The notes beneath the pieces were generated by a model. The model made no database searches. It saw only the letters and a list, made by a program, of their open reading frames with translations, and was not told where the DNA came from. From positions 1,244 through 12,761 of the forward strand of contig DLYT01000123.1 of the NCBI GenBank assembly GCA_003447595.1: DNA of 11,518 nt, written 5' to 3'. The stretch is from Porphyromonadaceae bacterium (lineage in GTDB: Bacteria; Bacteroidota; Bacteroidia; Bacteroidales; CAMTPD01). Shown piece after piece: positions 1-7,433 of this stretch; the stretch's first letter is position 1, and each line of letters starts with the position of its first letter. The position numbers and the translations under genes were made by a program.

Positions 1-284
1 GAATAGGAGTAAGGAAGCTTTTTGCCGATACGTCCGGCACGGGCAAACAAATCTTGAAAGATCCCCAGCGGACAAATCACGGAGCAGTACACGCGCCCCA
101 AAATTAAGGTGAGCAGAACCAGAAAAAGCACAACGCCTACATTGAGTGCAAGGATAGCCGGTACGAATTGAATCTTGGCCAGCCAGCCCAACCATGCATG
201 CAGTGTGCCTGAGAAATCAAGAAAAAGCAGGGTAACGAGCGTAAAGCTCAGGGCTGCCAGTGTGAGTCGTAATTTTCGAAGCAT
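1..284 (-). CDS. Membrane 4Fe-4S polyferredoxin-like protein, N-terminal part only
   Basis: The gene runs off the left edge of the window, so only about 94 N-terminal residues are seen. They begin MLRKLRLTLAALSF. Two hydrophobic segments are visible, at about residues 8-24 and 42-63. They are followed by GRVYCSVICPLGIFQD (about 64-79), the CxxxCP signature of the NapH/Fer4_5-type membrane iron-sulfur proteins. Such proteins usually carry further 4Fe-4S cysteine clusters downstream and move electrons at the cytoplasmic membrane. Those parts lie outside the window, so the exact subfamily cannot be fixed. I chose the ATG whose complement lies at 282-284 because the hydrophobic segment starts directly after a short basic stretch. 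The gene is divergent from copA across a 290-bp gap. A link with copper, such as cupric reduction as reported for the related CcoG/RdxA family, is possible but not shown. Confidence 0.8.
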   Translation of the reverse strand, partial: MLRKLRLTLAALSFTLVTLLFLDFSGTLHAWLGWLAKIQFVPAILALNVGVVLFLVLLTLILGRVYCSVICPLGIFQDLFARAGRIGKKLPYSY

Positions 285-349
285 ACGTGTTATGAATTAG
301 AAGAGGTTTTAGCGACAAATGAGTCCATTCTCTCAAGGTTTAATAAAAA

Positions 350-381
350 CAAATATAAACAAAAAGAGCAATATCTTTAAA
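350..381 (-). promoter_or_regulatory. Putative Bacteroidota promoter for the polyferredoxin gene
   Basis: On the minus strand, TATATTTG (350-357) matches the Bacteroidota -7 consensus TAnnTTTG exactly. Twenty bases further upstream is TTTA (378-381), one base off the -33 consensus TTTG. The box lies about 65 bases before the minus-strand ATG at 284, a usual leader length. No transcript data are available, and AT-rich DNA yields such matches by chance. Confidence 0.4.
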
Positions 382-483
382 CACCTTGCCTTAAAACGAA
401 AAAAGCAGGAGTAATGACGAATGGTAAATACTTAATTGACGAAGATCGATTGTAACAATAAGGGCTAGGATTGTTTATAATGA

Positions 484-514
484 TATAACACAAACTGAAA
501 ATTGTGTAACACAT
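484..514 (+). promoter_or_regulatory. Putative operator: 21-bp-spaced direct repeats upstream of copA
   Basis: TATAACACAA (484-493) and TGTAACACAT (505-514) share 8 of 10 bases and start exactly 21 bp apart, two helical turns. AraC-family proteins with two HTH units typically bind direct half-sites at this spacing. The gene directly behind copA encodes such a protein. The second copy also forms a small palindrome, TGTGT-A-ACACA (503-513). It sits 17 bp before a weak -7-like box, GATCTTTG (532-539), where the -33 element would lie, and no TTTG is found there. This arrangement fits an activator-dependent promoter. The assignment rests on geometry and context only. Confidence 0.35.
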
Positions 515-574
515 CAGGGGGATGCTTGCCCGATCTTTGCGGTATCAAATGTTATAGAAAAGAATCATCTGGGT

Positions 575-2752
575 ATGAAAACAGAAAAATATATCTTCCC
601 TATAGAGGGATTGCATTGTGCCTCTTGCGCGGCAAGAGCACAAAAGGCATTGGAAGAAAAAGACGGAGTACTCGATGCGGCAGTCAACCTTCCTTCTTCC
701 AATGTAACGATCGAATACAACGCGGAACAAATTTCGCCCGAGCAACTTGCCGAAGCCGTGAGCAAGGCTGGTTATAAACTGATTATCGGAGAGGTAAATC
801 AGGAAATTATGGAGCAAAAGAAGCAAGCCGCATATCAGCAGTTGAAGCGAGAAACCATCTGGGCTGCAATACTATCTGTTCCGTTGTTTGTAATCGGCAT
901 GTTTCTGATGTCGGCACAATGGGGTGGGGTGGTATCGGCCTTGTTGGCGGCTGTGGTTGTGTTTTACTTTGGGCGCGGTTTTTTCGTGCGCACCTATACA
1001 CAGCTCAAAAGTCGCACCGTAACCATGGACACCCTTGTGGCTTTGAGTACGTCAGTTGCCTACCTGTTTTCCCTTGCCAATTTGCTGTTTCCGCAGTTCT
1101 GGTTGTCGCGCGGTATCGAACCGCATCTCTATTTTGAGGCAGCCGGAATGATTGTCGCCTTTATCCTGATTGGTCGTTTGCTCGAGGCAAGAGCCAAGAA
1201 CAGTACGGCTTCGGCCATCAAAAGCTTGATCGGTTTGCAGGCAAAACATGCACTGGTAGAGGTAGACGGCCAACAAAAAGAAGTCGCCATCGAGTTTGTA
1301 CACATGGGCGATATCGTGGTGGTGCGTCCGGGCGAGAAAATTGCGGTAGACGGAGAAGTCCTCGACGGTAGTTCGTATGTGGATGAAAGCATGTTGAGCG
1401 GCGAGTCGATGCCCGTACTCAAAGAAACCGGAAGCAAAGTGTATGCCGGAACGATCAACAAAGATGGAAGTTTTCGTTTCAAAGCCACCAAAGTGGGAAG
1501 TGAAACGGTGTTGTCGCACATCATTGCCATGGTAGAGCAAGCACAAAATAGCAAAGCACCGGTACAGAAGTTGGTCGATAAGATCGCTTCGGTATTTGTG
1601 CCCGTGATTATTGGATTGGCCATACTATCCTTTGCAGCATGGATGATTTTTGATCCGTCGGCAGGTTTTACCCATGGTATGCTGGCGTTTGTAACGGTAC
1701 TTATCATTGCATGTCCGTGTGCGTTAGGACTCGCTACCCCTACAGCCATTATGGTAGGCGTAGGAGCCGGAGCGCAACGAGGCATTTTGATCAAAGATGC
1801 CGAAAGTTTGGAGGTTGCTAAAAAGGTAGACGCGGTGGTGTTGGATAAAACAGGAACCATCACCGAGGGGCATCCTACGGTAGAAGAAGAGACTTGGTAT
1901 ACCGAAGATCCGATCTTTAAACGTATCTTGCGTGCGATGGAGATTCGCTCTACGCATCCCGTTGCACAAGTAATCGCCAAGAATTTGTCAGGTTACGAAG
2001 TGGCAACACTCGAAGATTACGAAAACGTTGCAGGTTTTGGCGTACGGGCCAACTATAACGGAACGCTTTATTTTGCCGGAAGTCCCGCTTTTGCCGGGCA
2101 ATATGGAGTGCAAGTAGATCATGCAGCTTTTGAGATCGGTAGTGTTGTAGTTTTCGGTAAAGAAAATGAGCTATTGGCATCGTATACGATTTCAGACGCA
2201 GTCAAAGCTAGCTCGGAAGAAGCGATTCGTTCACTTCGCGCACGCGGTATCGAGGTGTATATGCTTACCGGTGATAATCAGAAAACCGCCGCACACATCG
2301 CATCGAAGGTGGGGATTACTCAGTTTAAAGCATCCGTGCTGCCGGCAGATAAGTCAGAGTTTGTCAAAGTCTTGCAAGCACAAGGACGCACGGTAGCCAT
2401 GGTGGGCGACGGTATCAACGATAGTGCGGCATTGGCACAAGCCGATTTAAGTATTGCGATGGGTGCCGGAAGTGATGTAGCGATGGACGTGGCAGGTATC
2501 ACGATTGTATCGTCAGACTTGCGCAAGATCGAGGAAGCCATTACAATTTCTCGCTTTACGGTACGTGCCATTCACCAAAATCTGTTTTGGGCATTTATTT
2601 ACAACCTGATTGGAGTGCCCGTTGCGGCAGGTATCCTTTATCCGTTGTTTGGGGTGATGCTTTCGCCTATGATTGCGGGTGCGGCAATGGCACTAAGTAG
2701 CGTGAGTGTGGTCACCAATAGTTTACGAATACGAAACAAAATAGCGAAATAA
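575..2752 (+). CDS. copA: Cu(+)-exporting P1B-type ATPase CopA
   Basis: This 725-residue inner-membrane pump uses ATP to expel Cu(I) (or Ag(I)) from the cytoplasm. One N-terminal heavy-metal-associated domain carries GLHCASCA (Cys15, Cys18). The membrane metal site is C380-P-C382. The actuator has SGES (275-278) and the phosphorylation loop has DKTGT with Asp424. The nucleotide domain has the His-Pro pair at 461-462, TGDN (565-568) and GDGIND (611-616). The last two helices contain YN (676-677) and the MALSSVSVVTNS segment from Met705, the residues that mark the Cu(I) subgroup rather than Zn/Cd pumps. Length is normal for a single-HMA CopA. I took the ATG at 575 because the HMA domain starts within ten residues of it. 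The HMA-AraC regulator begins 14 bases after the stop, which suggests an operon. Confidence 0.96.
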   Translation: MKTEKYIFPIEGLHCASCAARAQKALEEKDGVLDAAVNLPSSNVTIEYNAEQISPEQLAEAVSKAGYKLIIGEVNQEIMEQKKQAAYQQLKRETIWAAILSVPLFVIGMFLMSAQWGGVVSALLAAVVVFYFGRGFFVRTYTQLKSRTVTMDTLVALSTSVAYLFSLANLLFPQFWLSRGIEPHLYFEAAGMIVAFILIGRLLEARAKNSTASAIKSLIGLQAKHALVEVDGQQKEVAIEFVHMGDIVVVRPGEKIAVDGEVLDGSSYVDESMLSGESMPVLKETGSKVYAGTINKDGSFRFKATKVGSETVLSHIIAMVEQAQNSKAPVQKLVDKIASVFVPVIIGLAILSFAAWMIFDPSAGFTHGMLAFVTVLIIACPCALGLATPTAIMVGVGAGAQRGILIKDAESLEVAKKVDAVVLDKTGTITEGHPTVEEETWYTEDPIFKRILRAMEIRSTHPVAQVIAKNLSGYEVATLEDYENVAGFGVRANYNGTLYFAGSPAFAGQYGVQVDHAAFEIGSVVVFGKENELLASYTISDAVKASSEEAIRSLRARGIEVYMLTGDNQKTAAHIASKVGITQFKASVLPADKSEFVKVLQAQGRTVAMVGDGINDSAALAQADLSIAMGAGSDVAMDVAGITIVSSDLRKIEEAITISRFTVRAIHQNLFWAFIYNLIGVPVAAGILYPLFGVMLSPMIAGAAMALSSVSVVTNSLRIRNKIAK

Positions 2753-2766
2753 GCAAAAAGAAAACA

Positions 2767-3330
2767 ATGCAAACAATATACATTAAGAATATGGTTTGTG
2801 ACCGCTGTGTGATGGTCGTGCAAGCTATTTTTGCACGACTATCTATTGAGGTTGCTCGTGTGGTTTTGGGCGAGGTGGAAGTTGCGGATACGCTTACGGC
2901 AGATCAGATAAAACAGCTAACAACCCAACTCGAAGCAGTCGGTTTTGAGGTGATAGACAACCGTCGCTCTAAGTTGATCGAGCAGATCAAAAACTGCATT
3001 CGCGACTTGGTATATCGCCAGGAGGGTGCGTTGAAGGTGAATCTTTCAGATCATCTTGCCGCTCAATTGCATCTGGATTATCCTTATCTGACGTCGCTTT
3101 TTTCCGAAGCGGAAGGAACTACGATCGAGAAGTATTTTATCGCCCAAAAGATTGAGCGTGTCAAGGAGCTTTTGGTGTACGATGATCTTTTGTTGAGCGA
3201 AATAGCGCATCGGCTCAACTATTCAAGTACGGCTCACCTAAGCAATCAGTTTAAGAAGGTTACGGGGCTGACTCCGACTTTTTACAAGCAACTTGCCGAC
3301 AAACGTCGCAAACCTATCGATAAAATTTAG
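2767..3330 (+). CDS. HMA-AraC fusion regulator, probable copper sensor
   Basis: This 187-residue cytoplasmic protein has two parts. Residues 1-65 resemble a heavy-metal-associated domain: MQTIYIKNMVCDRC gives Cys11 and Cys14 in the MxCxxC position, followed by a helix and strands ending in GFEVID. Residues about 68-178 are an AraC/XylS-type DNA-binding domain. HTH1 lies around 93-116 (SDHLAAQLHLDYPYLTSLF) and HTH2 around 141-166 (LSEIAHRLNYSSTAHLSNQF), followed by the family's closing TGLTPTFYK. There is no cupin sensor domain; the metal-binding fold takes its place. Being co-oriented with copA and 14 bases behind it, the protein most likely senses Cu(I) through its CxxC and controls the operon. 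Direction of control is unknown; AraC proteins are mostly activators. The HMA could alternatively receive copper from, or pass it to, the CopA domain. The domain calls are firm; the regulatory role is inference. Confidence 0.85.
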   Translation: MQTIYIKNMVCDRCVMVVQAIFARLSIEVARVVLGEVEVADTLTADQIKQLTTQLEAVGFEVIDNRRSKLIEQIKNCIRDLVYRQEGALKVNLSDHLAAQLHLDYPYLTSLFSEAEGTTIEKYFIAQKIERVKELLVYDDLLLSEIAHRLNYSSTAHLSNQFKKVTGLTPTFYKQLADKRRKPIDKI

Positions 3331-3379
3331 CTAACTTTACAAATAATAAAAACACACACATATTTTAAATTTAATAAGC

Positions 3380-3889
3380 ATGAAAACAAAACTACTGTAT
3401 GTATTATCAATGTTTACATTGATTCTGTTCTCCGGGTGTGATAATGACAATGGAGATGATCGAATTTGGGATATCTACCCAGTGGTGTACACTGTTCAGA
3501 TTGTGGATCACAACGGAAACGATCTTTTAAATCCGGCCACTCCAAACAGTTTAGATTATACCACAATCAAAGCGATCTATAAGGATAATGATTATCCGTG
3601 TAAAGAAGAAGTTCACGGCTCAACAAAAGCATACATGCCTCGCTTTTATGGATTAATACGATCAAAGAGTCAAAATGAAGGTCCTTATCTATTGAAGTTT
3701 GGAGAACTGGAAGGAAGTAAGAGTTATAAAGATGAGGCAATAACATTGGTATATGAAGATGGCTCATCGGATGTAATTAGCTTTAATAGAGATTTTAGAT
3801 GGGATAAAAAAGGAAATCCGGATGTGAAGGAGCAATGGTTTTTGAATGGTAAACAAGTAGAGCGAGGAACCATAACAATTACAAAGTAA
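3380..3889 (+). CDS. Hypothetical lipoprotein, probably outer membrane
   Basis: I do not recognise this 169-residue protein. It starts with a lipoprotein signal peptide: basic MKTK, a hydrophobic core, then FSGC with the lipid cysteine at position 20. The mature protein opens with DNDNGDD, an acidic stretch of the kind that in Bacteroidota directs lipoproteins to the cell surface. The rest is rich in Tyr, Asp and Lys and looks mainly beta (VVYTVQIVDHNGNDLLNP, ITLVYEDGSSDVISF), ending in GTITITK, as in small Ig-like or beta-sandwich lipoproteins. It has no catalytic motif I can name. It follows the HMA-AraC gene by 49 bp in the same direction. Its base composition is visibly more AT-rich than copA, so it may be transcribed separately. 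No TAnnTTTG box is clear in the gap; TAACTTTA at 3332-3339 is one base off and lacks a -33 partner. Confidence 0.75.
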   Translation: MKTKLLYVLSMFTLILFSGCDNDNGDDRIWDIYPVVYTVQIVDHNGNDLLNPATPNSLDYTTIKAIYKDNDYPCKEEVHGSTKAYMPRFYGLIRSKSQNEGPYLLKFGELEGSKSYKDEAITLVYEDGSSDVISFNRDFRWDKKGNPDVKEQWFLNGKQVERGTITITK

Positions 3890-3995
3890 TCATTTGACGC
3901 GAATTCTGTAAAATAGGGCTCAATACGAGGTGAAATATTTTAACCTTTATAGAGCATTTGTGTTCGAGGAGGTAATTTATCAGATTGTAATGTAA

Positions 3996-4040
3996 ATCTC
4001 TCACATTGATTTGAATGTAAGTAAAATCAATGTGAGAGAT
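3996..4040. terminator. Perfect 17-bp inverted repeat, possible terminator of the lipoprotein gene
   Basis: The arms at 3996-4012 (ATCTCTCACATTGATTT) and 4024-4040 are perfect reverse complements around an 11-base loop. The hairpin lies 107 bases after the lipoprotein stop codon and 172 bases before the next start. It lacks a clear U-tract after the stem (ACGTATTTATAGGGG follows), so it is not a textbook intrinsic terminator. An RNA-stabilising stem or a protein-binding palindrome are alternatives. Confidence 0.45.
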
Positions 4041-4057
4041 ACGTATTTATAGGGGTG

Positions 4058-4091
4058 TTTAAAATATTTATGTTAAAGTGAATATTTTAAA
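4058..4091. repeat. AT-only 11-bp inverted repeat
   Basis: TTTAAAATATT (4058-4068) and AATATTTTAAA (4081-4091) are perfect reverse complements with a 12-base loop. This is the second stem-loop in the gap before the propeller sensor gene. All stem pairs are A-T, so chance is a fair explanation in such AT-rich DNA. A binding site or weak terminator is possible. Confidence 0.4.
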
Positions 4092-4134
4092 ATATACTTA
4101 GATAGCGCAATAAATCATTAATTTATATTCCTTT

Positions 4135-4165
4135 TTTGTCAGATATAAACTTAGCTGTAATTTAA
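4135..4165 (+). promoter_or_regulatory. Putative promoter of the propeller sensor gene
   Basis: TTTG at 4135-4138 (within a run of T) matches the Bacteroidota -33 box. Exactly 19 bases later comes TAATTTAA (4158-4165), which fits TAnnTTTG except for its last two bases. The start codon at 4212 follows 46 bases later. The gap as a whole (3890-4211, 322 bp) contains two stem-loops and this box but no open frame that looks coding. Confidence 0.3.
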
Positions 4166-4211
4166 TGCCTTTAACCATGCTGAATGATTAGAATAGCAAC
4201 CTAACCTTAAA

Positions 4212-7200
4212 ATGATTTTATGTATGATTAAAGACATATGGAAAGCGCTGCAGGTCGTGTTTTTGCTTCCTTTTGTGTTGATGAGCTGTGAAGATAAACA
4301 GAGCGTTGATACACTTGGTGAAACAGAGCATTATTTTGATGAAAAAGTTACTTCTATTTCTCCTGGCAACGGAGGAGTTTCATGGGTAGGAAGTGAGACG
4401 GGAAGGATCTGGCGTGTACAGGGATGCAGTTCGGAACCCTTTGATGTTGGTTCTGAGCGCGTCTATAAAGTAGTATCGGCAGATGATAAAGATGGCAGCT
4501 CGTTACTGTGGATTGGAATTCGTAATTCCGGACTACAGAAATGGCATATGAGCAAAGCCGGTGAATTAAAAAAACTTGCAACCTATAAGATCCCGGTAAA
4601 AGAAAACCACTATTCTCCCTACGACATATTAAAATTCAGAGATACTATTTTTACAGCCACAACGCAGGGTTTGTATGGTGTGTCCGTTACCAGCGACAGT
4701 GATTCGATGAAGCTTATTTATCCTGATAAAAATCAGCTCAGCGATACATACAACAATTCTTTTCCGGTTAAAAACATGTGTATCTGTAATGACTCAATCC
4801 TATGGGCTTCAACAGATCATGGTGCGCTCATGGTTGATCTGTCTACCAGGAAAACGAAACTGGTATATAATGATATAAACATATCGCATGTATCTTTTAA
4901 TAACGATACATTATGTATTCTCAAAGAGAACAAACTAATCCGATGTAAGCTCGATGGAACTCCGATAGACTCTGTATTACTCCAGTTTAGTCCTAAGGTC
5001 TACTATCAGGCTAATCAGATCCATTACTTTATTGACCGGGACAATATGCTTTTGAGTAAGGATCTCAGAGAGTTTAAGCTGATTCCTCTTCGCAAGAAAA
5101 TCTCAGATAAGTGCCGTAATATCATTGTACCGGAGGCCGGAAGCGATTATTTGTTGCTGCTGATGGAAGATGCGCTTTGGCGTATACCTGTGCATTCGGG
5201 AATCTTTAATGGAAACGGTCTGGTTAAAATTGCATGCCAAGACGATCATCAGATGTACTATCTTTCATCCGATAATATACTCTATCTGCAAAAGAATGAC
5301 GAGAGAGCTTGTCCCGTTTTTTCATTCCCCACAGAAGAACAGATTGTATGGATGTGTGCCAGCCGTGATAAAATCTACTATTATAATACCGAGCAGGAGG
5401 TAAAAGAGGTTTCGATTTCAAGTTCTCCACTCAAAAACATGATTGCTCATGGCACGCGGACCATATATCAGTCCAAACATAAAATAACTTCAGCTTGTCT
5501 GAAAAATAAAGATGATATACCGGAGATGTATCTTGGAATTCAGGACGGCTTATTGTTACTTGATTTAAAGTCGGGCGAGGTGCGTGAATTACCATCATTT
5601 TCAAACCGGTATGTCACATCATTTTTCCTACCACCTCATTCCAAGCTGCTTTACCTTTCAACATTAAATAATGGCATCTTTTACAGTTCGGCAGATTCTC
5701 TTTTTACCGGAATATCAGATACCAAGCAACATGCGTCAGTAAAAGATTTGATTGTAACGGGCAGCTATCCACCGCAACTCATCTCATTAACGAATCATGA
5801 TATTCTTTCTCATAGATCAGGAGATAGTATTCTTGCCCGGGGAAGTAATAAGCTGCTTTATGTGAATGATACGCTGTTTTATGCCTTGTCCGAGTCGGGG
5901 ATTCGCAAACTGGTTATCGACTCTGTCGGAATGTTACACGATAAAGGCAATTATTATACTGATATACGTTTTAATCCGGCAGCATCTTTTGTGAGCGGAC
6001 AAAAGTTATACCTGGGCTCCGATATGGGAGTGCTTATGCTAGATGCCGGAAATGAGAATACAATGCGATGGGTTTCTTTTAAGCCGGATAATTTCGTGAA
6101 TATCAAAAGTGTTATCGTAGCTGTGGCGCTTCTTCTAATAGGTCTGCTGATCTATTCATATCGCCATATCCGGAGGCGAAAAGCAAACAACCGACAACTT
6201 CAAAAGCGTATTGTACACCTTAGCCAATGCCTGGAAGAACTAAAATGCTATTATAATCTTACGGATGAAAAAGAACTGAGTGAGATCAAAGCCCTTGAAC
6301 AAGAGATTGGCGGAATCGATGTAAATTCTCGTAATCGTAAGCGGTTGCATGTTACGATCAAAAGGCTGACAGATGAGATTATACAAAGAAACAGAGATGT
6401 GAGTTTTAGGTTGCTTAAGAAACTCGATGATCAGATTGCATCTATGTCTGCATTCGAGACGAAAGAAAAAGATCTGATGATGGCGGTTTCGGCAGATATA
6501 CAGAAATCAAACAATCTGGAATTGATCAAAAATCAACTCACTATCAACGAGAAATGGATGAATGAATTCACGTTTCTGGATAGCCAACTCCGAGAACTGA
6601 ATACGAAACTGCAAGGGGTAATTGAGATAAAGGGCGTAAATAAAGATATGATGCAAATGCTAGAGTCTTTAAACGAAGGATTATACACCAAGCCTTTGTC
6701 TGAAATGATGCTGTTGTACCGATCGCTCGAAACTGCCTACGACTCCCTTTTTACCGATCAGGCTTTGACTGTTATTCTTTCTCATGCAGATCAGATGTCG
6801 GAAGTTCTTCGTAAACGGAAGAACAAAGATATTGTTTCCCAAACTTTAATAGACCGAATTGAAAAGGCGAAACAACAGATTGATCCGCTTCATCGACTCG
6901 CGCTCCTCAAGGATCTAGAGCAGGTAAATCAACGAATGGAGATTCTTTGTATCATTGATCAGATGCAAACTTGCATGGAAAGTTATACAACGATTCGCGA
7001 TCGCATCATTGCAGAAAATGATGGATTGGTGAATAAAAGATTTGATAAAGATCTCGAATCATACATTGCCGGGCATACAAAAACATACATCGATAATCTC
7101 GAAAAACTGACGGTTTCGTTCTACAAGGTTTTGCAAATAACCGATCCGTTCGTTGTAAACGATGTGCTTAAAATATCAAGCTATTATCATCAGCAAGCGA

Positions 7201-7406
7201 AGGTGCTGGCTCTTCTTATTGCAAACCCAAGGGTTAAAAGATCTCTAATTCCGGGTATGTTGGGCGTATATGGAAACTTAAATCCTGTAATAAGCCGATT
7301 AATCAATAGCAAGATAAAAAGTAACGAAGAAATTCTTAAAGGTTATGTCGAAGCAGACAACCTAAATATCGTATTTGTTTATTATATCCTTAAACTGATT
7401 GACTGA
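4212..7406 (+). CDS. Beta-propeller membrane sensor-like protein with a helical cytoplasmic region of unknown type
   Basis: The 1064 residues begin with a signal segment ending LMSC (Cys26), a lipoprotein-type cleavage site. Residues about 50-612 hold repeated reg_prop-like strands, for example LLWIGIRNSGLQKW (98-111), ILWASTDHGALMVDL (196-210), MYLGIQDGLLLLDL (439-452) and LYLGSDMGVLMLD (599-611). I count about 14 blades, which would make two seven-bladed propellers in the periplasm. One transmembrane helix (631-649) is followed by RHIRRRK, so the C-terminal part faces the cytoplasm. Residues 660-1000 are predicted mostly helical with coiled-coil character. There is no H-box, ATP-binding N/G box, receiver or AraC HTH, and the Y_Y_Y domain usual before the membrane in hybrid two-component sensors is missing. 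The end (about 993-1042) might hide a divergent HTH. The start could also be the ATG at 4224 (MIKDIW), which gives a more standard signal peptide. A one-component transmembrane regulator of the downstream phosphate genes is my preferred guess. Confidence 0.75.
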   Translation: MILCMIKDIWKALQVVFLLPFVLMSCEDKQSVDTLGETEHYFDEKVTSISPGNGGVSWVGSETGRIWRVQGCSSEPFDVGSERVYKVVSADDKDGSSLLWIGIRNSGLQKWHMSKAGELKKLATYKIPVKENHYSPYDILKFRDTIFTATTQGLYGVSVTSDSDSMKLIYPDKNQLSDTYNNSFPVKNMCICNDSILWASTDHGALMVDLSTRKTKLVYNDINISHVSFNNDTLCILKENKLIRCKLDGTPIDSVLLQFSPKVYYQANQIHYFIDRDNMLLSKDLREFKLIPLRKKISDKCRNIIVPEAGSDYLLLLMEDALWRIPVHSGIFNGNGLVKIACQDDHQMYYLSSDNILYLQKNDERACPVFSFPTEEQIVWMCASRDKIYYYNTEQEVKEVSISSSPLKNMIAHGTRTIYQSKHKITSACLKNKDDIPEMYLGIQDGLLLLDLKSGEVRELPSFSNRYVTSFFLPPHSKLLYLSTLNNGIFYSSADSLFTGISDTKQHASVKDLIVTGSYPPQLISLTNHDILSHRSGDSILARGSNKLLYVNDTLFYALSESGIRKLVIDSVGMLHDKGNYYTDIRFNPAASFVSGQKLYLGSDMGVLMLDAGNENTMRWVSFKPDNFVNIKSVIVAVALLLIGLLIYSYRHIRRRKANNRQLQKRIVHLSQCLEELKCYYNLTDEKELSEIKALEQEIGGIDVNSRNRKRLHVTIKRLTDEIIQRNRDVSFRLLKKLDDQIASMSAFETKEKDLMMAVSADIQKSNNLELIKNQLTINEKWMNEFTFLDSQLRELNTKLQGVIEIKGVNKDMMQMLESLNEGLYTKPLSEMMLLYRSLETAYDSLFTDQALTVILSHADQMSEVLRKRKNKDIVSQTLIDRIEKAKQQIDPLHRLALLKDLEQVNQRMEILCIIDQMQTCMESYTTIRDRIIAENDGLVNKRFDKDLESYIAGHTKTYIDNLEKLTVSFYKVLQITDPFVVNDVLKISSYYHQQAKVLALLIANPRVKRSLIPGMLGVYGNLNPVISRLINSKIKSNEEILKGYVEADNLNIVFVYYILKLID

Positions 7407-7433
7407 TAGCTGTTTTTAGGTCTATTGTTGCGC

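Noticed and set aside
421..480. Sigma70-like TTGAC and TATAAT-like strings upstream of copA
   Set aside because: The spacing between them is wrong, and Bacteroidota use a different promoter consensus.
502..777. Plus-strand open frame overlapping the start of copA
   Set aside because: It runs through the copA HMA domain in another frame, is Cys/Arg/Ser-rich, and has no plausible product.
1129..1980. Long minus-strand open frame of 283 codons inside copA
   Set aside because: It is antisense to well-conserved CopA motifs, is rich in Ser, Thr, Ala and Ile as expected for a shadow frame, and shows no domain or start context.
3331..3379. Promoter for the lipoprotein gene at TAACTTTA (3332-3339)
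   Set aside because: The last base departs from TAnnTTTG and no -33 box lies 19-21 bases upstream, so the support is too weak to list.
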